IMG/VR virus record: IMGVR_UViG_3300030406_003579
Location: 1-44,547 of that record
Origin: a virus
DNA length: 44,547 nt
Direction: 5' to 3' (one strand)
A program made the translations under genes and the position numbers. Of this stretch, positions 30,136-37,270 are shown in pieces; the stretch's first letter is position 1; the number at the start of each line of letters is the position of its first letter. Below the pieces are notes generated by a model. It was given only the letters and a program-made list of their open reading frames with translations, was not told the DNA's origin and searched no databases.

Positions 30136-30756
30136 TTAATAATTACTACGATAGGTACCTCCTGTCGTTTGTGTTGTTGTAGTTTGTTGTTGCGGTTGGT
30201 TTAAACCTAAAACTAAATTACTCTCTTGCGTTTGTTCAATTGTTTCGATTGTAGTATCAATAGTTGCTTGAGCTTTTAATAAAAGATCTATGTCTACACG
30301 CTCGCTGTCTATTAATTCTTGCAGCTTTTCAGGTGTAGATTTTTGAGCTAACTTTTTATCTAGTTCTATTTTATTTTTTTCGCTATTTAAAATATTTAAA
30401 GACTGATTTATATTTTTTATTTTATTTCTAATTATACTATTAAGTCTTTTTACTCCTTGAAGCTTTTTAACTTTTAAAGCTTCTTCAAGCTCTTTTATTT
30501 CTTGATTAAGATTATTTATTCTATTTGAGATTATATTAAAAGCTTGATTAGCTTCAGAAACATATTGTTCGTAACTAGATTTTGTTTTAACTCTAATATT
30601 AGCTGGATGGAACTTACCAGCCATGTAGCCAGTTACGCCTTCATACTCGTGCGTATGATAACCAAACATACGAGGAGAGCTAGTAGCTCCGTATGATATA
30701 GCTTCACTTTTATTAGTGAATAATGGTATATTATCTATATACGTAAGTATAGGCAT
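30136..30756 (-). CDS. Virion-like coiled-coil protein (206 aa), possible head or tail fibre component
   Basis: I place the start at the ATG at 30756 (MPILTYIDNIPLF), because it overlaps the previous stop in a TAATG junction; a longer reading from 30810 would run 55 bases inside the upstream gene. The N-terminal domain contains SSPRMFGYHTHEYEG followed by GYMAGKFHPA, a His/Gly-rich pattern. A long coiled coil (about 65-165) follows, then a Gln/Thr-rich tail (about 180-206) ending TGGTYRSNY. Small N-terminal domain plus coiled coil plus polar tail suggests a trimeric fibre or spike element. Function is inferred. Confidence 0.62.
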   Translation of the reverse strand: MPILTYIDNIPLFTNKSEAISYGATSSPRMFGYHTHEYEGVTGYMAGKFHPANIRVKTKSSYEQYVSEANQAFNIISNRINNLNQEIKELEEALKVKKLQGVKRLNSIIRNKIKNINQSLNILNSEKNKIELDKKLAQKSTPEKLQELIDSERVDIDLLLKAQATIDTTIETIEQTQESNLVLGLNQPQQQTTTTQTTGGTYRSNY

Positions 30757-31400
30757 TATACGCCGAAATAACAAATTACACCAGCCGCAGAAGGAGTAAA
30801 GTGTGTCCATCTACCATATATAGTAACTCCTTTTGGAAATACTTGATTTGAAGCTGTTAAACCACCAGCACCGTGAACACTGTCTAAAAATATTAAACCT
30901 TGATTGTTTGGAGTTATGTCAGCGTCTATTTGTATTGTTGTTGAATTAGTTACTTTAGTTACTTTAACACCTTGCTTGTTTGGTCCTTTAACTATTGGCA
31001 CTGGAGTTTCAGCATCAATAGTTATACCAGTAGTATCAGTATCACCTTGAGCAACTAATAAAACATATTGGCCAACTGCTATTTTATCACTACCAGTAGT
31101 TAAAGTTATGTCATTATGAGCATTAACATTTACATTTCCAATATCACTAGCATGAAGACCGTTGAAGTTTGCAAAGTTGTCTGCAGCTTGAATGTCTCCA
31201 CTAGTGCCTTGTATGTTTATATAGTTAGGCCCGTTTCTATCTAGTTTTTCAGAAGTTAAAACAGTTGGTGTATTATCATCTAAAAAAGTTATAGCAGTTA
31301 TAACTAAACCTGCTGGTGGAACTATTGGCTTTGCTAAGTCAGTATAAGCACTACCCATTTGGCCAAAGTTATATGCTACGTCTTGTGAATTTTGTCCCAT
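30756..31400 (-). CDS. Beta-rich virion protein (214 aa)
   Basis: The 214-aa product is rich in Thr, Asn, Gly, Val and Ile with almost no Cys and reads as a beta-sandwich. After an N-terminal tail (MGQNSQDVAYNFGQMGSAY), several strand-like segments alternate with Asp/Asn loops, including VTKVTNSTTIQIDADI, and the end is GRWTHFTPSAAGVICYFGV. Gene context is the late operon between the holin (2-base gap) and the coiled-coil protein (TAATG overlap). Capsid decoration, tail or head-fibre base are all possible; I see nothing to choose between them. Confidence 0.6.
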   Translation of the reverse strand: MGQNSQDVAYNFGQMGSAYTDLAKPIVPPAGLVITAITFLDDNTPTVLTSEKLDRNGPNYINIQGTSGDIQAADNFANFNGLHASDIGNVNVNAHNDITLTTGSDKIAVGQYVLLVAQGDTDTTGITIDAETPVPIVKGPNKQGVKVTKVTNSTTIQIDADITPNNQGLIFLDSVHGAGGLTASNQVFPKGVTIYGRWTHFTPSAAGVICYFGV

Positions 31401-31401
31401 T

Positions 31402-31824
31402 TTATTTTTCTTTTATTTGTTCGTTTTTCTTTGAACTTCCGCCGAAGAAGAAGTCGATTATTGTGTTTACTTTAGCACTCATAGCGCCAAATATCGTTGA
31501 TATAAAGCTTATTTCAAATTCACCTAAATCTATAGTTTTAGTTACAAAATAATTAAACATTACAAACGTAATGCCAAAATAAGCTATAGTAAATAACGTA
31601 GCTAATACTTTTTGAATAATAGCATCGTCTTTATATAGATCACGTGCAGATTTACGATCTTCAACTTCTTTTGCAAAAGCTTCACGTTCTGCGTCTAATA
31701 ATAATTTTTTTAAAGCTAATTTAGCTTCGTCTCTTTCTTTATCTGTAGTTATTACTTTGTCAAGTATGCCTTCAGCATTATCTACTATCTTGCCAAATAA
31801 ACCACCTACTAAATTGTTTATCAT
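31402..31824 (-). CDS. Holin (3-TM/GTA-type family candidate)
   Basis: The 140-aa product has a charged helical N-terminal half (residues 25-70, with ERDEAKLALKKLLLDAERE), then two or more hydrophobic segments: VLATLFTIAYFGITFVMFNYF (about 74-94; first 20 residues quoted approximately) and ISFISTIFGAMSAKVNTIIDFFF (about 103-125), and a short Lys-rich tail. The combination of an AKEVEDRKSARDLYKDD-type amphipathic region followed by membrane helices is what I know from the 3-TM holins of gene-transfer agents and phages. It overlaps the HExxH gene by 4 bases (ATGA), making a plausible lysis pair. It would form the lesion in the inner membrane at the end of infection. Confidence 0.72.
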   Translation of the reverse strand: MINNLVGGLFGKIVDNAEGILDKVITTDKERDEAKLALKKLLLDAEREAFAKEVEDRKSARDLYKDDAIIQKVLATLFTIAYFGITFVMFNYFVTKTIDLGEFEISFISTIFGAMSAKVNTIIDFFFGGSSKKNEQIKEK

Positions 31825-32162
31825 ACTTTATCGTTTTCCCAAGGCAACTCTTTATCACCTTCTTCGTATTTTTTACCTGTATTTGGATCTGTTATGTAAC
31901 CATAACCTCTCGGCCAGATTTGGCCTTGATGATATACAGCGTTGTCATCGTAAGTTGTTCTACCTATTTTCATATCTGTTTGATGCTGCACTTCGTGCAC
32001 AACAACTCTTTCAACTTGTTCTTCAGGTACATTGACGTTAACATATATAGATCCGTCATTGTTAGCTTCACCCATAATGCCATCTTCTAGCTTTTTCCTA
32101 AATATAGGCGTACTGCTAGAAGTTCTTATTTGTCTTTTTTCGCTACCTAGTTTGAACGCCAT
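31821..32162 (-). CDS. Small HExxH putative metallopeptidase
   Basis: The 113-aa protein contains VVVHEVQHQTDMKIG, with HEVQH at residues 56-60, the canonical zinc-binding and catalytic core of zincins. A third ligand could be His78. It begins MAFKLGSEKRQIR, sharing MAFK with two other proteins of this operon. It overlaps the tiny basic gene upstream (TAATG) and the holin downstream (ATGA), so the three are translationally coupled. No signal peptide is visible. It may be a virion maturation protease or part of the lysis module; alternatively an inactive structural zincin. No other endolysin is recognisable in this window. Confidence 0.6.
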   Translation of the reverse strand: MAFKLGSEKRQIRTSSSTPIFRKKLEDGIMGEANNDGSIYVNVNVPEEQVERVVVHEVQHQTDMKIGRTTYDDNAVYHQGQIWPRGYGYITDPNTGKKYEEGDKELPWENDKV

Positions 32163-32311
32163 TAGTAATCTGTATATTTTTTTATTTCTTTCCTAGCCTC
32201 TTTAGTTAGCTTGCCTTCTTTTCTTAATTTTTTTCTAGCAGCTCTTTTAGCTTTACGCAGCTCTTTATTACCAAAAAGCTGCATAGGAGTTTTTTTCATT
32301 TTAAATGCCAT
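32162..32311 (-). CDS. Tiny basic protein (49 aa) with MAFKMK start
   Basis: A 49-codon frame starts at an ATG at 32311 that overlaps the previous stop (TAATG) and ends at a TAA that overlaps the next start (TAATG), strong evidence that it is translated. The sequence begins MAFKMKKTPMQLFG and continues as a Lys/Arg/Ala helix (NKELRKAKRAARKKLRKEGK), about 40% basic. It shares its first six residues with the Met/Lys-repeat protein at 35429-36175. A nucleic-acid-binding or capsid-internal role would fit the charge; no homologue is known to me. Confidence 0.75.
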   Translation of the reverse strand: MAFKMKKTPMQLFGNKELRKAKRAARKKLRKEGKLTKEARKEIKKYTDY

Positions 32312-32751
32312 TATCTTTGTGGATCTTTAATCATATCATCAATAGCCTTATTAAAGACTTTGTCAGTATATGTTTTATTATTGTAGAACACGCTTCTATC
32401 TGATACTGGTAAATCTTCTTCTCCGAGTAAGATACGATATATTCTACTTATTAACTGGCTGCATTTAAACGAAGTTTTAAAAACGCTGTACTTAATCGTA
32501 GTTCGATTTCGATGACGCCACACTTCAATCCAGCCTAGCTTTCTTAGTTTATCCCACCGCTTCTTGTCCCAGCTCATGGTATAAGTACCATCTATAAATT
32601 CTTGTCTTGTAAACCTACCTTGACAGTCTAAAAATATTAGTAGTTCAAGCTCGGCATCTGTTAACCCGTAAGTCTTACAAGCCCACTTTCTAGTGAGCCT
32701 GTAATACTTAAGGATTTTTAATTCACGTAGATCGTGACTAGTTAATCTCAT
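32311..32751 (-). CDS. Winged-helix-like DNA-binding protein (146 aa)
   Basis: The 146-aa product shows LTDAELELLIFLDCQGRFTR (about 26-45), then a helix rich in Trp/Lys/Arg, and LRKLGWIEVWRHRNRTTIKY (about 70-89), the order of helix, recognition helix and wing seen in MarR-like winged helices. After it comes a basic helical tail with SRIYRILLGEEDLP. A transcription regulator among late structural genes could control late expression, but structural winged-helix proteins also occur in phage heads. It is coupled to the tiny basic gene downstream. No cysteine-rich or enzymatic motif. Confidence 0.55.
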   Translation of the reverse strand: MRLTSHDLRELKILKYYRLTRKWACKTYGLTDAELELLIFLDCQGRFTRQEFIDGTYTMSWDKKRWDKLRKLGWIEVWRHRNRTTIKYSVFKTSFKCSQLISRIYRILLGEEDLPVSDRSVFYNNKTYTDKVFNKAIDDMIKDPQR

Positions 32752-32757
32752 TTAAGA

Positions 32758-33186
32758 TTAGTCAGCGTTCTCCACATGTAATACCGTTGCTCCAGTTACA
32801 CCAACAATGTCAGTTTCTGGGTGATTAGACGGTCTGTCAGCATATCCATCAAAAAGCGTGATAAATCCTTCGTCGTGTGGGAAACCGTTAAACGCTTTGA
32901 TTAAGTTAATCATAACATCTTTTTGTCCGTACTGAGCGCAAGCTAAAACAACAACGTCACAGTTATCACCTTGAACGTCATCTGCGTCGCCGCCTGAGCC
33001 AGTAGAAGCTTTAGGAGTAAAAAACAAAGACAAAGCGTCGTCATCGTCAGTTACAGCGCCTTTTTGATCTGAAGTACCAGAGCACATTCCTCTAAAAGAG
33101 CTTAAAGGATATACTGTTGATCCAGTAGCCTCATCATCTTCAAGAGCAGTTGCGCCACCTACTCTTACATATAAATACTTTTCCAT
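32758..33186 (-). CDS. Hypothetical acidic virion-like protein (142 aa)
   Basis: The 142-aa product is acidic (many Asp), rich in Gly, Ala, Val and Thr, and starts MEKYLYVRVGGATALEDDEA. It includes strand-like VVVLACAQYGQKDVMINLI and ends VTGATVLHVENAD. It carries several Asp clusters (TDDDDA, GGDADD) that might bind divalent ions. Its codon choice is less AT-biased than most neighbours, rather like the capsid gene, which hints at high expression. It is preceded by a 75-base spacer after the groES gene. A small capsid or decoration protein is a guess only. Confidence 0.6.
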   Translation of the reverse strand: MEKYLYVRVGGATALEDDEATGSTVYPLSSFRGMCSGTSDQKGAVTDDDDALSLFFTPKASTGSGGDADDVQGDNCDVVVLACAQYGQKDVMINLIKAFNGFPHDEGFITLFDGYADRPSNHPETDIVGVTGATVLHVENAD

Positions 33187-33261
33187 TTTTAAAATTTTTA
33201 ATGATTAATAAATAATTTGTTTTAGATTTTTTGTTTACAGTCTGTGGACTATGGTTTATGT

Positions 33262-33519
33262 TTAATCTACTAGTACAATATCACTTGCTTTAATAACAAA
33301 ATAAAGCTTGCCTTCAAATTCTATTCCGTGACCAGCATGCTTATCATACCAGATAACATCACCATCTTTTATAAATTCTATTAAATTGCCAGTTGATATG
33401 ACTTTACCTTTAGAATATCTAACGTCTTCGTCAGCGTCTTCTTTAATAATTAAGCCAGCAACTTTCTTTTCTGTTTGTTTTATCTTATCGATAACTACAT
33501 AATAATTAACTGCCTTCAT
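33262..33519 (-). CDS. groS: GroES-like co-chaperonin
   Basis: The 85-aa protein matches GroES in size (about 97 in E. coli) and pattern. It has [13 protein letters not shown] at the start, a short mobile-loop region with KVAGLIIKED (residues 19-28), KGKVISTG, a GDVIWYDKHAGHGIEFEG core, and the closing LYFVIKASDIVLVD. The mobile-loop IIK tripeptide is where the hydrophobic contact with GroEL would be (IVL in the host protein). The gene overlaps the 3' end of groEL by 14 bases and follows it in the transcript, the reverse of the bacterial groES-groEL order. It should cap the phage GroEL (and perhaps the host's). Confidence 0.88.
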   Translation of the reverse strand: MKAVNYYVVIDKIKQTEKKVAGLIIKEDADEDVRYSKGKVISTGNLIEFIKDGDVIWYDKHAGHGIEFEGKLYFVIKASDIVLVD

Positions 33520-35074
33520 TTACACGTATATTTGAAATTACACAATCAGCAGAAATTATTGTCGATGCTACTGAAGCTGCGTTAGTAAGCGCTGTCTTAG
33601 TAACAAGTACAGGATCAATAATACCTTCTTCTACCATATTTACATATTCACCGTTAATTACATTTATACCAATGCCTTCTTCTTCTGGAAACTCAACGTC
33701 TAAATATATGCCGGCATTATCTAATATAGTAGCCATAGGTGCTATTATAGAAGTTAATAACACTTCTTCACCTTCGTTAGAAGGTTTGATTTTTTTTGCA
33801 GCGTTAAAGAGGGCTATGCCGCCTCCTGGCACTATACCTTCTTTCAAAGCAGCTTTAACTGCGTATACAGCATCTTCAACTCTGTCTTTCTTTTCTTTTA
33901 GCTCTACTTTAGAGTTAGCACCTACTTTAACTATAGCTACACTACCGGACAATATAGCAAGCCTGTCTTCTAGCTTCTTCTTCATAAAGCCGTTTTTCTC
34001 GTCAGCTACGAGCTTTGCGACGTGATCAATACGCTCTTCTATATCTGAAGTTATTTCTTCTAATGTTATAACAGTATTTTTTTCATCAGTCTTAATAAAC
34101 TCAGCTTCACCTAAGTGCTCTGGTGTTATAGTATCAAGATCATCGCCTAAGTCTTCATTAAACAATGTGCAACCAGTTAATATAGCTACATCTTCACATG
34201 TGTCTTTTTTAGTAGGGCCAAAGCCAGGTAGATCAATAATATTAACTTTAATGTTACCTTTTATTTTATTCATCATAAGCGCAGACTTAACTTGATCGGC
34301 TACTGGCGCTATAATTAATAAAGATCTATTATTTTTAATAACATGTTCTAATACTTTTTGTATTTTACGTATATTAGGTATTTCTGACATACACATCAAT
34401 ATTAGTGGATTATCTAGATCACAGCATTGCTTGTCAGTATTAGTTACAAAGTTAGTAGAAACTAACCCACAGTCAAACTGAACACCATCTACAGTCTCTA
34501 CATACGTTTCGTCTGTATCTGATGCTTCCATAAGCACAACACCGTCTTTACCTACAGTCTTATAAGCTTCTGCTATAATAGCACCTAGCTCTTGATCGTT
34601 ATTACAGCTAATGCTAGCTACGTGATCTAGCATGTCGTCGTTAACTTCTATTTTAATAGAGTCTAAATATTCAATAACTTTAGCTACAGCAGTATCAATG
34701 CCTTGCTTAATTTCTCGAACGTTGTTAGTTTGTAGTGTTTTGTATACTTCTTGAAGCAAGCTTTCAGCCAAGACGGTAGCCGTTGTGGTACCGTCACCCG
34801 CTTCCTTGACTGTTTTGCTTGCAGCTTCTTTAATGAGAGTAGCGCCAATGTTCTCTACGGGATCTAATAGTGTTACAGATTGCGCGACCGTAACACCATC
34901 TTTTGTGATCACTGGCTTTCCTCGGCCATCTTCATAGATTACGCACTTGCCAGAAGCGCCGAGAGTTGATTTTACTGCCAATGCTAACTTATTAACACCA
35001 GCGATTATTCGGTTTTTGGCATTATCGCCAAAATTAAGCTCTTTTACGAGCTCACTTGGTAAATTATATTCCAT
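33506..35074 (-). CDS. groL: GroEL-like chaperonin
   Basis: The 522-aa protein keeps the group I chaperonin ATPase marks: KDGVTVA (58-64), [11 protein letters not shown] (93-103), VEDAVYA with the catalytic-type D401, and PGGGIAL (416-422), plus the [15 protein letters not shown] equatorial hinge (371-385) and [18 protein letters not shown] near the end. The C-terminal Gly-Gly-Met repeat tail is absent, as in several phage chaperonins, giving a length somewhat below the bacterial 545-550. The apical domain is divergent. It is the first of the groEL-groES pair and lies in the late operon, so capsid or tail protein folding is its likely job. It could be of host origin but is strongly diverged. 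Confidence 0.95.
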   Translation of the reverse strand: MEYNLPSELVKELNFGDNAKNRIIAGVNKLALAVKSTLGASGKCVIYEDGRGKPVITKDGVTVAQSVTLLDPVENIGATLIKEAASKTVKEAGDGTTTATVLAESLLQEVYKTLQTNNVREIKQGIDTAVAKVIEYLDSIKIEVNDDMLDHVASISCNNDQELGAIIAEAYKTVGKDGVVLMEASDTDETYVETVDGVQFDCGLVSTNFVTNTDKQCCDLDNPLILMCMSEIPNIRKIQKVLEHVIKNNRSLLIIAPVADQVKSALMMNKIKGNIKVNIIDLPGFGPTKKDTCEDVAILTGCTLFNEDLGDDLDTITPEHLGEAEFIKTDEKNTVITLEEITSDIEERIDHVAKLVADEKNGFMKKKLEDRLAILSGSVAIVKVGANSKVELKEKKDRVEDAVYAVKAALKEGIVPGGGIALFNAAKKIKPSNEGEEVLLTSIIAPMATILDNAGIYLDVEFPEEEGIGINVINGEYVNMVEEGIIDPVLVTKTALTNAASVASTIISADCVISNIRVNEGS

Positions 35075-35100
35075 TATATTAAATTAAATTAGGTTTTTTA

Positions 35101-35397
35101 CTATTTTTTGAACGATTTTACAACTTTTGGCCCTTTTGTAGCCTCTAGTTTTTTAGTAAAATGCTCAATACTACCGTCTATTGCAGATTCTGCGCCTTCT
35201 AAAGTCTCTCTACGCGTAACATCTGACCATTTGTCAGCATCGTCAGGGTGATTTACTTCAGTTTGGTAGTAACCATTAGGTAATTGGGTTATTCGCCAGT
35301 TTTCTTTGTTGGCAAGGTGTTCCCATTGGCCCTTGGTTTTATCATTTACTTGTGGATTTCCGGTCCACGTACTAGTTTTATAATACAAATACGTCAT
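35101..35397 (-). CDS. Small hypothetical protein (98 aa)
   Basis: The 98-aa product is rich in Trp, Lys, Asp and Thr, starting MTYLYYKTSTWTG and containing KGQWEHLANKENWRITQLP, PNGYYQTEVNHPDDADKWSD and a C-terminal amphipathic helix (ETLEGAESAIDGSIEHFTKK). Its chemistry suggests a small soluble alpha/beta protein. It lies 26 bases upstream of groEL and 31 downstream of the Met/Lys-repeat gene, in the same leftward transcript. I do not recognise the family and cannot assign a function. Confidence 0.65.
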   Translation of the reverse strand: MTYLYYKTSTWTGNPQVNDKTKGQWEHLANKENWRITQLPNGYYQTEVNHPDDADKWSDVTRRETLEGAESAIDGSIEHFTKKLEATKGPKVVKSFKK

Positions 35398-35428
35398 TTT
35401 TGGTTTTATTTATTGGTTAATAATTGAT

Positions 35429-36175
35429 TTATTTTTTGTGTCCCATTTTTTTAGGAGACTTATGACCCATCTTTTTTGGAGAGTGGCCCATTTTCATAGA
35501 AGAATCTTTCTTCATTTTATTTGGTGCAGCTTTAATTGCTTTTTTTAAGCCTTCGTTTAGTTTATCTTGATCTCCAACAAGAGGCTTTTTCATAGCAGAT
35601 TCTTTTTTCATCTTCATAGCCGCATCTTTTTTCATAGGCTTAGCAGAAGAACCACTTGTTCTTGTTGGTTTTAACGATGCTAAAGCTTCTCTTTTTTCTT
35701 TTTCGCTTAATCCTGGTTTAAGAAATGGCTTTATAGATGCTGCTGTAAGATTAACTATTTCACCTTTATTCGTTATAGTTGCAACTCCACCTTCACTCAT
35801 TGATACTTTAGGTTTATTTGTAAAGTAATCTACTTTCATAGGAGTTTTTTCTTTTAACTTCATAGCAGACTTGTCTTTCATCTTCATTGGCTCTTCTTTC
35901 TTCAACTTCATAGCAGACTCTTTTTTCATAGTCATAGTGCTTTTCATATCATTAGCGCCTTTACCGTCCATAGCAAAGTCAGGAACCATCTTACCGTCAG
36001 GTCCTTTTACCATGTTCAATTTTTCTTTCATCGCAGCTTCTTTCTTGAGCTTCATTGCAGACTCTTCTTTAAGCTTCATAGCTTTTGCTGCTTTCATTTT
36101 CATAGCAGACTTAACCGCCATCTTCATAGGTTTAGTTCCGCCGATCATTGGGAACCCTTTCATTTTGAATGCCAT
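35429..36175 (-). CDS. Met/Lys-repeat basic protein (248 aa), first gene of the leftward operon
   Basis: The 248-aa protein is dominated by a degenerate short repeat of the form SAMKMKK / SAMKLKE / DAAMKMKK / EPMKMKD, about 15 copies, and ends with two KKMGH blocks (residues 230-248). It is highly basic. The start MAFKMKGFPMIGG shares MAFKMK with the 49-aa gene. A more ordinary segment (about 112-160) contains ATITNKGEIVNLTAA and LSEKEKREALASLKP. The first gene of the late module, it starts only some 220 bases from the divergent early promoter. The lysine spacing recalls histone-H1-like or nucleoid proteins, so DNA binding or packing is possible; a virion interior role is an alternative. The function is unknown. 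Confidence 0.8.
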   Translation of the reverse strand: MAFKMKGFPMIGGTKPMKMAVKSAMKMKAAKAMKLKEESAMKLKKEAAMKEKLNMVKGPDGKMVPDFAMDGKGANDMKSTMTMKKESAMKLKKEEPMKMKDKSAMKLKEKTPMKVDYFTNKPKVSMSEGGVATITNKGEIVNLTAASIKPFLKPGLSEKEKREALASLKPTRTSGSSAKPMKKDAAMKMKKESAMKKPLVGDQDKLNEGLKKAIKAAPNKMKKDSSMKMGHSPKKMGHKSPKKMGHKK

Positions 36176-36390
36176 TGTTTATTTTTTTAATAGTTATAAC
36201 TATAAGTAGTAATTACATAAAAATAGGTATTATAAATATTTAAGTAAAGTGCTGCCCCCACCTATATACTCGTACTTACTTTGTGTAAACGCATTATGTT
36301 TATACTAGGCCCCCTTTTTATTTTATGTATGTACAAAATTTTTTGCATTTTACATTTACATATATACTTACTATATATTTTTTTACAAAC
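36176..36390. other. Divergent control region between late (left) and early (right) modules
   Basis: The region has no credible gene on either strand. It separates the leftward late operon from the rightward early genes and must carry at least the leftward promoter, for which I could not identify a convincing match to Bacteroidota (TTTG...TAnnTTTG) or to the early motif. Two GCCCCC tracts (36254-36259, 36309-36314) stand out against the AT-rich background, and a third occurs at 36698-36703. The remainder is A/T-rich with several TATATA stretches. An origin or regulator-binding role is possible but not shown. Confidence 0.5.
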
Positions 36391-36417
36391 TAGTTACGAC
36401 ATGTGTTGGATAATATA
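36391..36417 (+). promoter_or_regulatory. Early promoter-like repeat copy 1
   Basis: TAGTTACGA, six bases, TTGGATAATATA. The second half is identical to copies 2, 3, 4 and 6; the first half differs at two positions. It lies 36 bases before the ATG of the first early gene. Confidence 0.8.
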
Positions 36418-36452
36418 GATGTAAATAAATTATAAACTTAAACTAAATTATT

Positions 36453-36683
36453 ATGTCACAATTAACTCTTACTAAAAAGAGATTTGTAATCTCTAAATCA
36501 CTAATCGGTCAAAATGTATTAATAACATTTACTAACAAAAAAGGTGAAACGTATACTTATGACCACGACGCGGTCTACAGTGCGAATCAAGAAAAGTTTG
36601 AAACTATGAACTGTTTTCAAAAGTATGGTAATTACACCAATAGTAATAATGTACCAACATTCGGTCGTAAGTTCACAGTGTAA
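36453..36683 (+). CDS. First early protein (76 aa), unknown
   Basis: The 76-aa basic product (MSQLTLTKKRFVISKSLIGQ start) has the look of a small beta-rich protein, with LIGQNVLITFTNKKGETYTYD and a Phe/Tyr/Asn-rich C-terminal half ending FGRKFTV. It has one cysteine (position ~54), no signal peptide and no membrane segment. It is the first gene of the early module and is driven by promoter-like copy 1, with a small hairpin at its stop codon. Early single-gene units like this commonly make host-takeover factors; the function is unknown. Confidence 0.75.
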   Translation: MSQLTLTKKRFVISKSLIGQNVLITFTNKKGETYTYDHDAVYSANQEKFETMNCFQKYGNYTNSNNVPTFGRKFTV

Positions 36684-36692
36684 AAACTGTGA
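36673..36692 (+). terminator. Short hairpin overlapping the stop codon of the first early gene
   Basis: TCACAGT (36673-36679) can pair perfectly with ACTGTGA (36686-36692) around a six-base loop, GTAAAA, that contains the stop codon. No T-run follows, only CACTTGCCCCCTACTATA, so termination is doubtful; it might protect the mRNA 3' end or be chance. Confidence 0.3.
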
Positions 36693-36740
36693 CACTTGCC
36701 CCCTACTATACTTAACTTAACAACCTAATGTCACACTATT

Positions 36741-36839
36741 ATGATACATGATATTACTATACTAATACTACTCGGAATAATTTTACAATATATTGAAAAG
36801 TGTATTGTCGAGAAAGAGAGTGAACAGAACAACTCGTAA
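36741..36839 (+). CDS. Tiny membrane peptide candidate (32 aa)
   Basis: A 32-codon frame starts at ATG 36741: MIHDITILILLGIILQYIEK then a Glu/Asn-rich tail. The first 20 residues form one hydrophobic helix followed by charged residues, giving a single-pass architecture. It sits alone between two other early genes, with a stop before the next. Being short, it could be chance, but hydrophobic mini-proteins are common in early phage regions and the frame is clean. Confidence 0.45.
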   Translation: MIHDITILILLGIILQYIEKCIVEKESEQNNS

Positions 36840-36873
36840 CTAAATTTATTAACTAAATAAAATACCTACTTTT

Positions 36874-36999
36874 ATGTTAAATACTTATATCAGAAATATC
36901 AAATCGTTTTATAGAAACAACTACTCTTGTTTGATTATGTTGAAATACACTATTCGATTTATACTTTGTAATGTATTTGGTAAAAAATACACAAAATAA
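36874..36999 (+). CDS. Small basic hydrophobic protein (41 aa)
   Basis: A 41-codon frame starts at ATG 36874 after an A/T-rich leader and ends at a TAA that also begins promoter-like copy 2. The sequence MLNTYIRNIKSFYRNNYSCL then a Met/Leu/Ile/Phe-rich stretch and a Lys-rich end (VFGKKYTK) is amphipathic with a basic N-terminus, compatible with a membrane-associated peptide. The shared stop-codon/promoter junction is a pattern seen for several confident genes here, which supports it. Confidence 0.5.
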   Translation: MLNTYIRNIKSFYRNNYSCLIMLKYTIRFILCNVFGKKYTK

Positions 37000-37023
37000 A
37001 AACGATACTTGTTGGATAATATA
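36997..37023 (+). promoter_or_regulatory. Early promoter-like repeat copy 2
   Basis: TAAAAACGA, six bases (TACTTG), TTGGATAATATA. The TAA is the stop of the preceding gene. The next start (37047) is 35 bases from the TTGG. Confidence 0.85.
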
Positions 37024-37046
37024 TATGAATTTAAACTTTAAAAATT

Positions 37047-37214
37047 ATGGAATTTATTAGAACTTTTACATGTGATTTAACTGGAGAAACAGTTAACATT
37101 TACCTAACACCTCAAGGTGAAGAAGTATGTCTTTCTTCTGAGGAAGATTACTCTCAGTTTCCTGAAGACGAACAAGAAATTGAGTCAATATGTATTGAGT
37201 ATTTGTTATCATAA
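37047..37214 (+). CDS. Small acidic protein (55 aa)
   Basis: A 55-codon frame starts at ATG 37047, 35 bases after the second promoter half. It begins MEFIRTFTCDLTGETVNIYL and continues with a strongly acidic second half (about 13 Glu/Asp in residues 25-52, EEDYSQFPEDEQEIESICIE). The N-terminal half alternates hydrophobic and polar residues as in a beta hairpin. Acidic mini-proteins in early phage modules often mimic DNA or bind host enzymes; that is speculation here. Bounded on both sides by promoter-like copies 2 and 3, so it is probably a one-gene unit. Confidence 0.7.
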   Translation: MEFIRTFTCDLTGETVNIYLTPQGEEVCLSSEEDYSQFPEDEQEIESICIEYLLS

Positions 37215-37221
37215 CACAAAT

Positions 37222-37248
37222 TAAATACGACTCAAGTTGGATAATATA
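37222..37248 (+). promoter_or_regulatory. Early promoter-like repeat copy 3
   Basis: TAAATACGA, six bases (CTCAAG), TTGGATAATATA; full match to consensus. It shares with copy 2 a further identical downstream stretch, TATGAATTTAAACT. The next start (37271) is 34 bases from the TTGG. Confidence 0.88.
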
Positions 37249-37270
37249 TATGAATTTAAACTAATAAAAT

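Noticed and set aside
30757-30810. Longer N-terminus for the coiled-coil gene at 30136
   Set aside because: The extra 18 residues would lie in the upstream gene; the TAATG junction at 30756 gives a much better start.
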